Below are positions 1 through 8,564 of a DNA stretch of 64,000 nucleotides, one piece after another. The stretch comes from CAVQJU01 sp963729215. GTDB lineage: Bacteria > Acidobacteriota > Vicinamibacteria > Vicinamibacterales > CAVVIG01. Below the pieces are notes generated by a model that did no database searches, was not told where the DNA came from, and worked only from the letters and a program-made list of their open reading frames with translations. The stretch's first letter is position 1, and each line of letters opens with the position of its first letter. The translations under genes were made by a program, and so were the position numbers. The DNA lies in contig CAVSND010000023.1 in NCBI GenBank assembly GCA_963729215.1, positions 310,001-374,000 of the forward strand, in the 5' to 3' direction.

Positions 1-53
1 GACGATGTCTTCTGTCTGAGGCAGGACTCGCGCTCCGTAGCGCGAAATCGCAC

Positions 54-1455
54 TCAGCATGCGATGACGGGACGGGAGACGTCGGCGATTTCCTCGCGCG
101 AGTGACGTTCCCGGACGCGCTGATCCATCCGGCCGACCCACTCACGAATCGACGGGTTCTGGATCTTGAGGAAATTCGCCAGGTACGACGGCCGCATGTA
201 GTACCGCTTGTAGGCGGTTCCGAGCAGGTACTGGAGCTCGTGCGCCGTCAGGTTCGGGTGCTTGAACGTCGGAGAGTAGCCGTCGAATTTCTCCCAGTTG
301 GTTTCCGTCAGGAGAGGCTCGATCTGCTTGAACATCGGCGTGCCCGGGTACGGCGTGAGGATCTTGAACTGCGCGAACGTCGATCCCAGATCGACGGCGT
401 ATTCGATGGTCGCCGCGATCGAGTTCCAGTCGTCCTGCAGAAACCCGAGCACGTAAAACGCCGCCGTCACGATTCCCAGCTTGCGGCAATGAGCCAGGAT
501 GTCGCGCTGGTGGGCCTGCGGAATCGGCCTGCGGCCCGACTTCTTGAGTGTCGCCGGATCGAGCGATTCCACGCCGAAGCTCATGGCCCGGAACCCCGCG
601 GCGTACAGCCGGTCCAGCAACTCCGCGTCGAGACGATCGAGCCGGGTTTCCGCTTCGAAGGTGAACTTCAGCCCGCGCGCCTCGATTGCGTCGCAGAGCT
701 CGAGACACCGTGTCGCGCTGTTCACTGAAAAGGGGATCGCGGAAGATGACGTACGGACGCGGGTGCTGATCGCACAACCGTTCGATCTCGTCCACGATGT
801 TGGCGATCGAGCGGGCGCGATAGCCGGCCAGAATCCGGTGCGGGCAGTACGTGCAGAACTCGGGGCAGCCGCGGCTGGCGAGGAGCGGGTAGCCGCCGCC
901 CACGGGGCGCGACGACCATTGGATCCCGAGCGGCCGCTTGCGATCTTCGGTCACCAGATCCCAGCGCGGGAACGGCAGCGAATCGAGATCGTCAATCGGC
1001 TCGCTGACGGTGATGCCTTCCGGCACGATGCCCTGTGCCAGACGCATCACGCCCATCTCGGGCTCGCCGTTCAGGATGAAATCGCAGTGGTCGACGAACA
1101 ACTCCGGCATCTTCGATGCGGTGATGCCGACGAACCCGACCTTGACGCCGTTCGCGCGCATGCGATCGGCCCAGGCCGTCTCGTTCTTGTGATCGACGAG
1201 GGACGACAGGACGAGGGCGACGTCGCCGTCCACCAGCGCTTCGCGCGTCCACTTCACGTCGTGGCCCGCGCGCGCCAGAATCGCTGCGATGTACGCCATG
1301 TGCACGCTGGGCACATCGTGGAACTGCTTCTTCAAATACGCCGCGAGGGTGGTCACGCGCGAAAACGGATCGAGCCGCGAGCCGTAGCCGCCGACCACCG
1401 TATCTTTGCTGACGAAGCCGCGATTCGATTTTAGATCTGCGAGAACAACTCGCAT
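54..1455 (-). CDS. B12-binding-type radical SAM protein, interrupted by a frameshift
   Basis: Read as one protein of about 466 residues from the ATG at 1455. The N-terminal part (AYIAAILARAGHDVKW, then NGEPEMGVMRLAQG) resembles the cobalamin-binding region of B12-dependent radical SAM enzymes. It is followed by RGCPEFCTYC, the CxxxCxxC ligand set of the SAM-binding 4Fe-4S cluster. The frame breaks near 732-735: one frame ends at VIFRDP and sense continues in another as SVNSATRCLELC down to the stop at 54. Removing one G from the GGGG run gives FRDPFSVNSATR and restores a full-length enzyme. The C-terminal half (FGVESLDP, KILTPYPGTPMF) is typical of this family. The substrate cannot be inferred. 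I read the break as a likely sequence error; a real pseudogene is the alternative. Confidence 0.8.
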
Positions 1456-1544
1456 CGGGGGTTACCTCAGTGTGACAAGTCCGCGAAATAGCAGACCGTG
1501 CTCGTGCAAAGACGAGCCGGCGGCTGCCGGATCAGTTGGTCAAC

Positions 1545-1967
1545 TCAACTGAACGCGGGCGGACCACGAGGAGACCGTCGGACAAGACCTTCGTGAGTCT
1601 TGAGCTGCGCGTGCTCGGGAATGAGCACGCCGATGGGTTCGAGCGCGGGAGACGCCTGGACGTCCGCTTCGACCGTAACGGTCGAGACATTCTGTATCGC
1701 CGCATCGTCGTTCGGCCCGTGAGGGGTGGTTCGCGCTTTGCGGATGAGCGACGTGACGTGACGGCGGACCAGCCGATCGGGCCGGCGGGTCGCAATGCGC
1801 TTGAACGCCTGCTTCGGGGAGACGATTCGGCGGCACACCGCGCAGTGTCCGCGGGGATGCGCTTTGTGGAGGGGCGCCGCGTCCGCCGGCGAGACAGCCA
1901 GTAGACCGGACGTAAGAACGCCCAGAGCCAGAATCGCCGTTCGTAATTTCGCCAGAGGCTGAACCAT
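1545..1967 (-). CDS. Small secreted hypothetical protein with one CxxC
   Basis: A 140-residue product with a clear Sec signal peptide (TAILALGVLTSGLLAVSPADA, cleavage near residue 30). The mature N-terminus contains HCAVCRR, a single CxxC that could bind metal or form a disulfide. The remainder is basic and then Pro/Val-rich, with no family I recognise. It stands alone between the radical SAM gene and the SDR epimerase. A longer reading in another frame starting at 2004 lacks a signal peptide and looks like a shadow. That the gene is real is inferred mainly from the signal peptide. Confidence 0.5.
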   Translation of the reverse strand: MVQPLAKLRTAILALGVLTSGLLAVSPADAAPLHKAHPRGHCAVCRRIVSPKQAFKRIATRRPDRLVRRHVTSLIRKARTTPHGPNDDAAIQNVSTVTVEADVQASPALEPIGVLIPEHAQLKTHEGLVRRSPRGPPAFS

Positions 1968-2097
1968 CGTGCGGATGCGGCTCGTAACGTGGATAGGCTA
2001 GCACTAATCGACCGTCCAGCCTAGCTCGAAACAGGGGCGATCGTCCGTAACTCCTAGTGTTTTATGGTCTTTTCATGCCTGCTTCGTCACAGCTCTG

Positions 2098-3024
2098 CTA
2101 ACCGCCGCCCTTCGGGCCACCGAACAGGTTGGCCAGTGCAGCCTCCACCTGGTCGTAGCGAAAGACAAAATCTGTCGCTAGCGCCCTGGCAGGCACCGCG
2201 CGCTGTCCCGAGAGCAGCAGGCCCTCGGCCATCTCGCCGAGCAGCAATTTGAGCGCAAACGCAGGAGTCGGCAGCAACGAGGGACGATGCATGGCGCGCC
2301 CGAGATGCCGTGCGAACTCGGCATTTGTCACGGGATTCGGCGCAGTGATGTTGACCGGACCTGACAGCGCAGATGTGGTGATCGCCCAGCGGACGAGGTT
2401 CACCCAGTCGTCGATGTGAATCCACGGCCAGTACTGACGGCCGGACGCCAGCGGCCCGCCAACACCCAGCCAGAAAGGTGGCAGCATCCTGGGGAGTGCG
2501 CCGCCGTTTCTCGCGAGCACCAGGCCGGTGCGGAGCTCGACAACACGAACGGCCGAGCTGGCCGCGCGCGCCGCTTCGGCTTCCCACCTTACGCAGACGC
2601 CAGCCAGAAAATCAGCCCCCGCCGGAGAGTCCTCCGTCAGGACTTGATCGCTGCACGGGCCGTAGTAGCCGACCGCCGACCCGCTCAGGAACACCTTCGG
2701 TGGCGATGCCACGCCGCCGATCGCTTCCGCGAGACGCCGCGTAGCCTCCACGCGGCTGTCCGTGATCTGACGCTTGCGCGAAGCCGACCACCGGCCGGCT
2801 CCAATGGGTTCACCAGCGAGGTTGACGACGGCCAGGGCTCCGTTTAGTTCCTCGTGCCACGACTCCGTGCCGCCGTCAGGCGTCCATCGGACATGTCGTA
2901 CGCCAGCGGCGGACCCCTGGACCGATCCGCGCGTCAGGACGACGACCTCGTGACCGTCGCGCATCAACGAAACGCTGAGCGCGGTTCCCAGGAGTCCGCG
3001 GCCGCCGGCAATGACGATCTTCAT
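2098..3024 (-). CDS. TIGR01777-family NAD(P)-dependent epimerase/oxidoreductase (YfcH/SDR39U1-like)
   Basis: A 308-residue extended SDR protein. The N-terminal Rossmann motif reads IAGGRGLLGTAL (GxxGxxG), and residues 120-130 contain SGSAVGYYGP, whose YYG is characteristic of this subfamily. The C-terminal section (ITAPNPVTNAEFARHLGRAMHRPSLLPTPAF, split here only by reading) matches the DUF1731-like tail of YfcH proteins. Length is normal for the family (about 300). It probably reduces or epimerises a nucleotide-linked or free substrate, but no substrate is established for the family. It is followed by a gap of about 36 nt after the AAA ATPase stop and is not obviously in an operon with it. 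Confidence 0.85.
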   Translation of the reverse strand: MKIVIAGGRGLLGTALSVSLMRDGHEVVVLTRGSVQGSAAGVRHVRWTPDGGTESWHEELNGALAVVNLAGEPIGAGRWSASRKRQITDSRVEATRRLAEAIGGVASPPKVFLSGSAVGYYGPCSDQVLTEDSPAGADFLAGVCVRWEAEAARAASSAVRVVELRTGLVLARNGGALPRMLPPFWLGVGGPLASGRQYWPWIHIDDWVNLVRWAITTSALSGPVNITAPNPVTNAEFARHLGRAMHRPSLLPTPAFALKLLLGEMAEGLLLSGQRAVPARALATDFVFRYDQVEAALANLFGGPKGGG

Positions 3025-3060
3025 GATGAGTCGCGCTCTTCCTCTTGATACAACACGCCA

Positions 3061-4206
3061 CTAGAACGTGTGCCGCGCGACCCATTCGCGCAGGAGCGAA
3101 TCCACGACGATGTAGCGCGTGCCGTCCCGGGCGATGACGTCGTCCCGCACCAGCGCTGCCAGCGCGGTCTGGACGCTGGATGCGCCGCCCAGGCGGTGGC
3201 GCGTGCGGACGTCGGCCGAGAGGAGCTCGCGACCCTCGGCGAGTACCACCGCCCGAAGCGCCGCCCGCTGCGCCAGGGTCAGGCGTTGCCAGACCGCCTC
3301 GAACATGACCTCCTGCTCGGTGAGCAGGCGTCGCAGCGCCGCGTGCAGGTCCTCGAGGGACGCTCGCTTGCGGCGCTGCGCGCGCACTTCGTCCCAGGTC
3401 TCGTGGGCGAGACGCTGCACGTCGTAGGGCAGGTTGCCGGCCAGTTCGACGATGGCTGTCCCCAGTCCGTCTTCCGGCTTGACGCCGGACCGGCTGAAGC
3501 GCGAGTGAATGAACGCGGCGAATTCCTCGGCGGGAATCTTCTCGAGCCGCATCACGGGACCGGCCTTGTAAAAAGGCCGTCGCGGTCCGAGCATGCGCTC
3601 CATCAGCGAGGGCTCTGATCCCGCGAACACGTAACCGACCTCGCGCTGGTGCTGGACGGCGGCGCGCATGGCGTGCTCCACCGAACCACCGTTGAATCCG
3701 GCGATGGCCTGGAACTCGTCGAGCGCCACGACCACCTTTCGGCGGCGCGCGGCGGCGAGTTGTCCGGGCAGCGCGAACACCTCCTGCGCCAGCCGCGACA
3801 CGTCGCGCTCCGATCGCACGTTGGGAAACGACACCGTGAGCGCGCCGAGCGGCGAGGCGTCCGGCGCGTACCGGACCTCCGCGCGGGCCGAATGGACGAC
3901 CTCGCGCAGCCAGGTGCGCGCGCGATCCCAGCGCGTCTCTGCCGAGATGAGCGCCCGGGCGTACCCCTCGAGAAACGCCACGTACGAGCTGAAGCTGCTG
4001 ACCGTGATTTCGACTGTGAGCGTGCCGCGCCGCGCGAGGGCGGCGAGCGCGTGGCGGATGAGCGAGGACTTGCCGTACCGCCGGGGCGAGATGAGGAAGA
4101 CCTTCTGCCCGGCCGCCAGGTCGCCGACGAGGCGGTCGAGCTCGACCACGCGGTTCACGAACGCCGCCGCCGGCACGACTTCGCCGTAGACGAAGGGATT
4201 GTCCAT
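3061..4206 (-). CDS. AAA-type ATPase (archaeal/prokaryotic ATPase family)
   Basis: A 381-residue P-loop ATPase of the family typified by Pfam ATPase_2. It opens with the usual MDNPFVYGEVV...FVNRVVELDRL box. Walker A is SPRRYGKSSL at about residue 43, and Walker B is KVVVALDEFQAI at about 165. The sensor-like GSEPSLMERM follows, and the C-terminal third (EQEVMFEAVWQRLTLAQRAALRAVV...) forms a winged-helix region. Such proteins often act alone and their cellular role is usually unknown. The start ATG at 4206 is embedded in repeated CATTACGT elements (see 4203-4247), so expression may be autoregulated, which is an inference. Confidence 0.85.
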   Translation of the reverse strand: MDNPFVYGEVVPAAAFVNRVVELDRLVGDLAAGQKVFLISPRRYGKSSLIRHALAALARRGTLTVEITVSSFSSYVAFLEGYARALISAETRWDRARTWLREVVHSARAEVRYAPDASPLGALTVSFPNVRSERDVSRLAQEVFALPGQLAAARRRKVVVALDEFQAIAGFNGGSVEHAMRAAVQHQREVGYVFAGSEPSLMERMLGPRRPFYKAGPVMRLEKIPAEEFAAFIHSRFSRSGVKPEDGLGTAIVELAGNLPYDVQRLAHETWDEVRAQRRKRASLEDLHAALRRLLTEQEVMFEAVWQRLTLAQRAALRAVVLAEGRELLSADVRTRHRLGGASSVQTALAALVRDDVIARDGTRYIVVDSLLREWVARHTF

Positions 4207-4247
4207 TACGTCACATTACGTAGTGGATACGTTATACCACGTAATGG
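4203..4247. promoter_or_regulatory. Inverted and direct CATTACGT repeats over the ATPase start codon
   Basis: CCATTACGT (4203-4211) and ACGTAATGG (4239-4247) are perfect 9-bp inverted copies. A further CATTACGT lies at 4214-4221, exactly 10 bp (one helical turn) from the first. The elements cover the ATPase start codon and the last codons of the upstream methyltransferase. Phased repeats of this kind suggest an operator; no binding protein can be named. Confidence 0.4.
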
Positions 4248-5571
4248 CGGCCGCTCGTGACGGCCGGCCCCGCCTAATAGTGCCTAAGTACCGTCGCGGC
4301 AGGTCCACGATGACGCGCCGCCGCGCCAGATCGGCAAGCTCGTCCGGCACGCGGCCTTCCGCGATGGCACGGAGCGCGCGGCGGGTGATCGCCACGTCCT
4401 CGGGCAGATACTGGCGGCACGCGCCGTATTCCTGTTCGTAGTCGTCGGACGGGAACCGCAGGCGGAACCGGACGTGTTCGTCCTCGCCGCCCTCGGATGC
4501 CCCGGGCGCGGCCTCGACGTAGAGCGGGTTGATGCGGAATTCGCCGCGCGCGCGCGCCGGCGGCGGCTCGAGAGGATGGCGCACGAAGACGCCGGGATGC
4601 CGGCTCGCGATCATCGTCAGGGACGGATCGGCTTCGAGCGTCCGCTCGTCGTCTCGCCGCGCCAGATCGAGCGGGCCGCCCCGGACGACGTCGGCGAACA
4701 GCCCGGTTTCACCGAACAGCCGCGGCTCGAGCGTCTCGAACAACTGGCGGTATCCGTCGGGCGTCAGCGGCTGGCCGTGCGACGGGCTCCACGTGCACTG
4801 GTTGTGCGTATGGCTGATGAGAGCCGCTCCCGCGCGGGTGTCGTCAGTCCCGATCCCGGCGTCGTCGATGACTCTCAGCATGTCGAGGACGAACTGGCGC
4901 TTCGTCCAGATGTACATGAACGCGTCGGAGCACATGGCGAACCGGAACGCGCCGCGCGCGAACGGCATCGGCGAATTGCCGTCGCAGCAGACCGCCTCGC
5001 ATCCCGGCGCGGTGAAACGCCGCGCCAGCCAGATCTTCGCGAAATAGAGGTCGGCCAGGACGGGCGGCGGCGACGACAGGTCCATGAGAGCCCGCGTCAG
5101 GTGACCCGAACCGCCGCAGATATCGAGGGCGCGACCGCCGCTTCCGAGGACCGTGCCCGCCACTGCACGGACGACGGCGTGGCCGACGATATACGTCGGG
5201 TCTGCGAACCGGTACAGGAAATATCCGCCCTCGAGATGTTCGCCAAGCGCCTCGACGAAGCTCCGATACGTGGCGGCGTCGGAGTCTGCCAGCGTTTCGA
5301 ACTGTCGAGCCTCGCCTTCATCTTCGAGGCCGAACATCGCGCGCCTGGCCCGGTCGGGCTGCCCCTTCTCGATCCACTCGCGCGCCGCAACGGCCGCCGG
5401 CTGAAGATGCATCACCGGAATGCCGTCCACCACGGGGAAGACGCAGCACTGGCAGCCCAGGATGCCGTGGTGCACGTCGTCACCGTTCGTCTGGTGATAA
5501 GACGAGGTGACGAGGTCGAGCCGCCAGCCGCAGTACGGGCAGCGGAGGATGTCGAATGTGCCCCTGTTCAT
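4216..5571 (-). CDS. Zinc-ribbon class I SAM-dependent methyltransferase
   Basis: A 451-residue protein. The first 55 residues are a Trm112-like zinc ribbon (LRCPYCGWRLDL with CPYC, then GCQCCVFPVVDGIPVM). The methyltransferase core has motif I LDICGGSGHLTRAL and a motif IV-like FRFAMCSDAFMYI. The start ATG overlaps the PIG-L stop by 4 nt (ATGA), so it is the last gene of the glycan operon. It may methylate the sugar product of that operon (inference). The last ten residues run through the repeat cluster at 4216-4247 and look like fortuitous read-through, so the natural C-terminus may have been shorter. Confidence 0.8.
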   Translation of the reverse strand: MNRGTFDILRCPYCGWRLDLVTSSYHQTNGDDVHHGILGCQCCVFPVVDGIPVMHLQPAAVAAREWIEKGQPDRARRAMFGLEDEGEARQFETLADSDAATYRSFVEALGEHLEGGYFLYRFADPTYIVGHAVVRAVAGTVLGSGGRALDICGGSGHLTRALMDLSSPPPVLADLYFAKIWLARRFTAPGCEAVCCDGNSPMPFARGAFRFAMCSDAFMYIWTKRQFVLDMLRVIDDAGIGTDDTRAGAALISHTHNQCTWSPSHGQPLTPDGYRQLFETLEPRLFGETGLFADVVRGGPLDLARRDDERTLEADPSLTMIASRHPGVFVRHPLEPPPARARGEFRINPLYVEAAPGASEGGEDEHVRFRLRFPSDDYEQEYGACRQYLPEDVAITRRALRAIAEGRVPDELADLARRRVIVDLPRRYLGTIRRGRPSRAAAITWYNVSTT

Positions 5572-6374
5572 GCGCGTGGTACCGGCTGGCCCATCTGCTC
5601 GATGATCGATTCCCAGCGGCTTTCCGTCGGCGCGCGCCGGAAATGTTCGAGCCCCAGCAGCTGTCGAGCCTGGTCGTCGTCGATGCGCGCAAAGGGATGG
5701 CTGGGCCCCATCTGCGTTCTATGGCAGCTCAGAGCGGCCAGTTTGCGCGAGACCCATGCGCGGACGTCGATCACGAAGGTCGGCGGTTTCGCCGCATCGC
5801 CAAACGCGTCGGCCTCGATGCCCCAGAACTTCGTGTCCTTCAACGCGGAGCCGCCGGCGGCTTCGACGACCTCGCGCATCAGGCCTTTCGGGATCGTCAC
5901 GTAGTACAGCGGCGGCGCATCGGCCCCGAAGGATCGCACCGCCGTGTAGGTGCGCTCGTGCACGCCGATGTGATCGAGATGCCAGTACAGGCCGTCTTCC
6001 GCGAACGTGATCACCCCGTCCGGTTGATAGCGCACGATGGCCGCGACGATCTCGTCGTGAAGCTCCGGGACATGGGCCCAGCGCAAGTCGCCGTCGGGGT
6101 GATCGCAAATCAGCACGTCCGCGATGCCGAGCGTGCGGGCAGCCTCGCGCAGCTCGTCCGACCGGACCCGCGCGAGATCGCCCTTGGCCAGCAGGGACTT
6201 GTCGCTCACCGATCCGCTTTCACCGCGCGATGCGCACAGCAGCACGACGCGTGCGCCGGCGTCGGCGAGCCTGGCGAGGGTGCCGCCGCACGCGAGCGAT
6301 TCATCGTCCGGGTGGGCGAACACGGCGAGGATGGTGCGGCCGGCAAACGCGGATTCAGGATGCGCTGCGTCCAC
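5568..6374 (-). CDS. PIG-L/LmbE family N-acetylglucosaminyl deacetylase-like protein
   Basis: A 268-residue zinc hydrolase of the PIG-L family. AHPDDES at about residues 20-26 carries the His-Pro-Asp-Asp zinc site, and YWHLDHIGVH supplies the second conserved His pair. Enzymes of this family remove acetyl groups from N-acetylated amino sugars. I chose the GTG at 6374 because it overlaps the preceding GT4 gene by only 20 nt and places the first strand right after a short N-terminus; an ATG at 6437 would add 21 unlikely residues. It is translationally coupled to the methyltransferase downstream. The pairing with a GT4 enzyme recalls MshA/MshB and BshA/BshB, but the rest of the operon argues for a larger exported glycan. 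Confidence 0.85.
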   Translation of the reverse strand: MDAAHPESAFAGRTILAVFAHPDDESLACGGTLARLADAGARVVLLCASRGESGSVSDKSLLAKGDLARVRSDELREAARTLGIADVLICDHPDGDLRWAHVPELHDEIVAAIVRYQPDGVITFAEDGLYWHLDHIGVHERTYTAVRSFGADAPPLYYVTIPKGLMREVVEAAGGSALKDTKFWGIEADAFGDAAKPPTFVIDVRAWVSRKLAALSCHRTQMGPSHPFARIDDDQARQLLGLEHFRRAPTESRWESIIEQMGQPVPRA

Positions 6375-7404
6375 GATGCGCCTCCACGATGCGCCGGTAC
6401 ACGTCCACGTATTCGCCAACCATGCGGCCCGCGCCAAAGCGCTCGACGGCGCGATCGCGCACGCGCCGGCGATCGAGCGCGTAAACGCGCGGGAGCCCGG
6501 CGGCAGCCTCTTCGAGCGTCTTGAACACCATACCCGTCACTCCGTCGTCTACCATTTCACGCACCGCACCGCGGTCGAGCGCCGCCACGGGCGTTCCGCA
6601 CGCCATGGCCTCTGCGAGCACAAGCCCGAAGGGTTCGCGTTTCTGAATGGGGTAGAGCAGCGCGCGCGCCCCGCCGTACAGCTTGACCTTCGCCGCGAAG
6701 TCGGCTTCGCCGTAGTAGATCACCTGTGACCCGTCGACGTGCGGCTTGATTTTTTTTCGATAATAGTCATTTTCAGCCGCCGCGAGCACCAGGCGCGTGC
6801 CCGCCCGCCTGGCCACCTCAATGGCCTGGAGCACGCCCTTGCCGGCTGTAAAACGTCCCAGGAACAGCAGGTAGTCGTCGGGCGTTTCGCGAAACGTGAA
6901 ATTGAGCGTGTCGATGCCGTGCAAGACCGTGGCAACGACGTTCGCGCCGGACAGCAGTTTGGCCTGCTCGTTCGAGATGGCCACGAACGGAGCTTCCGGA
7001 TACCGGGACCACAGCGCAACTTCGGCCTCGCTGGGCGAATGGTGAAGCGTCTGCACGATCGGCGTCGGAGACAGGCGTGTGAACGCGAGCGACATCGGGT
7101 AGTACGCCGCTTCGTAATGGATGATGTCGAACTCGCGGGCGCGTTCGACCGCCGCGGCGAGGTTCAGCATCTCGTACAGCTCCCACGGCCACATGTTGGG
7201 GTCGTGCCAGTAGCCGTGCTGGTAGATGGACACCAGCCGTGCCGATGTCTTCGAATCGCCGGTCGCGAACAGCGTCACCTGGTGTCCCAGGGCCACGAGG
7301 CCTTCCGTGAGGAGCGACGTCATCGACTCGACGGAGCCAGACTTGGGTGGCGGGATCGACGTGGCCACGGGCGCGACGTGCGCGATGCGGAGCGAAGCGC
7401 TCAT
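6355..7404 (-). CDS. GT4-family glycosyltransferase
   Basis: A 349-residue GT-B fold glycosyltransferase. The N-terminal domain starts LRIAHVAPVATSIPPPKSG, the nucleotide-sugar domain has LLFLGRFTAGKGV, and the donor-binding EX7E motif lies in REPFGLVLAEAMACGTPVAA. All are standard for GT4. The ATG at 7404 overlaps the upstream stop as ATGA. An open frame extends upstream to 7995 but only inside the previous gene. It retains the catalytic elements and should act in the cytoplasm, adding a sugar to the glycoconjugate made by this operon; donor and acceptor are unknown. Confidence 0.85.
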   Translation of the reverse strand: MSASLRIAHVAPVATSIPPPKSGSVESMTSLLTEGLVALGHQVTLFATGDSKTSARLVSIYQHGYWHDPNMWPWELYEMLNLAAAVERAREFDIIHYEAAYYPMSLAFTRLSPTPIVQTLHHSPSEAEVALWSRYPEAPFVAISNEQAKLLSGANVVATVLHGIDTLNFTFRETPDDYLLFLGRFTAGKGVLQAIEVARRAGTRLVLAAAENDYYRKKIKPHVDGSQVIYYGEADFAAKVKLYGGARALLYPIQKREPFGLVLAEAMACGTPVAALDRGAVREMVDDGVTGMVFKTLEEAAAGLPRVYALDRRRVRDRAVERFGAGRMVGEYVDVYRRIVEAHRGRSAS

Positions 7405-8519
7405 CGTGTCGCCTCGTCCAGCAGTTTCGGCAGAACCCGGCGCGCGTCGAAGTGTTCGCGCGCGATGTCGACCGCCCGGCGGGCGTGCCGTTCGTAGTCG
7501 CTGTTGATCCGATCGATCCCTGCCAGCGCCTCGTCCGGACTCGAGAAGGCCAGCAGGCCCTCGCCGTGCGGCAGGTGCGCCGTCCATCCCGTGTCCTGCA
7601 CGAGCGCTGGCCGCCCGGAGGCCAGATAGCATTCGGTGCGGTCGCTGAACCAGCCCGATCGCGTCGCAACGTAGGTGTGTTTCGCCACGCCGAACTCCGC
7701 CTTCGACGCCTGGATGAACGCCCGGTAGTCCCACAGCGAGCGGGAGACGCCCATCGCGTCTACCGTCTGCCACCCGTGTTCGCGCAGGAGACGCTGCGGT
7801 CCGTTGATGGCCAGCTCGAAGGGCTGCGCGGTGCGCGAGGGCAGGTCCATGAACCTGAGAAACTCCTGATCCTTGTTGCCGCCGACGTCGGTGAAGCTCT
7901 CGATCTGCCACGTCATGACCGAGGTGAAGCGATTCCCGGGCGCGTTTGCTGTGGCCCAGTCGTCCAGCGTGATGGGCTGCCAGGTCTTGTGCCATGCGAA
8001 CGAACCAGTCGGGATCGGCGAGGACGGCGTTCCGATGTTGGCGCCGAAGGTAAACAGGCGATCGAAGCCCTGAAAGAACTGCACGTACCAGGGCTCGGCT
8101 TTGGCGATCGCGAGCTGGGTGAACGCCGGGTCGGAATCAATGAACGCCTTACGGGGAATGCGGACGTACTCGTCGCGCCAGAACCACGATCCACCGGAGA
8201 GGTTCAGGAACAGGTCCGCATCGGCGCAGTACGCCCGCACCGCGTCGGCGCCACGACCGTGGTAGGTGCCGTCGTAGTTGACGAACGCCCAGCGATCGCC
8301 CAATCCGTAAGGCTCCAGCGCCGCGTGAATATAGGAAGTGCCGTAAGCCGGATCGGTCGACCGCGTGTTGAGGACGGGGTCGTACACGCATTCGCCGGTA
8401 TCCTCGATGTAGAACACTTCGTGGCCGAGGGCGCGCAGCCCCAGCAAGTACATCAGCGAACACCACGTGACGCCGCCGAATGGGTACCGCGCGATGATGC
8501 CCGCGAACAGGATCTTCAT
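7401..8519 (-). CDS. Glycosyltransferase-like protein (GT-B fold)
   Basis: A 372-residue protein beginning MKILFAGIIARYPFGGVTWCSLMYLLGLRALGHEV..., a typical GT-B N-terminal Rossmann start. The C-terminal part has SDRTECYLASGRPALVQDTGW and LAFSSPDEALAGI, matching the donor-site region of GT1/GT4-like proteins. This subfamily is usually annotated only as glycosyltransferase and lacks a biochemically named member that I can cite. It is coupled to the GT4 gene by a 4-nt overlap and lies 45 nt after the ABC exporter stop. Confidence 0.75.
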   Translation of the reverse strand: MKILFAGIIARYPFGGVTWCSLMYLLGLRALGHEVFYIEDTGECVYDPVLNTRSTDPAYGTSYIHAALEPYGLGDRWAFVNYDGTYHGRGADAVRAYCADADLFLNLSGGSWFWRDEYVRIPRKAFIDSDPAFTQLAIAKAEPWYVQFFQGFDRLFTFGANIGTPSSPIPTGSFAWHKTWQPITLDDWATANAPGNRFTSVMTWQIESFTDVGGNKDQEFLRFMDLPSRTAQPFELAINGPQRLLREHGWQTVDAMGVSRSLWDYRAFIQASKAEFGVAKHTYVATRSGWFSDRTECYLASGRPALVQDTGWTAHLPHGEGLLAFSSPDEALAGIDRINSDYERHARRAVDIAREHFDARRVLPKLLDEATR

Positions 8520-8564
8520 TGAGCGGGCAGGTCGGGCCGGACGGTCAGGGTGGTCACGGCGGGA

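Noticed and set aside
102..1434. Long plus-strand reading frames opposite the radical SAM gene
   Set aside because: Arg/Val/Asp-rich shadow frames of a GC-rich gene, with no motifs; the minus-strand protein has clear radical SAM motifs.
4203..4247. The CATTACGT inverted repeat as an insertion-sequence end
   Set aside because: Only one such cluster is present, there is no transposase, and it covers a start codon, which fits an operator better.
5568..7404. GT4 plus PIG-L pair as a bacillithiol or mycothiol pathway (BshA/BshB, MshA/MshB)
   Set aside because: The genes sit in a six-gene operon with an ABC exporter and a large GT2 fusion, and no thiol ligase (BshC/MshC) is nearby; inositol synthase is more than 50 kb away.
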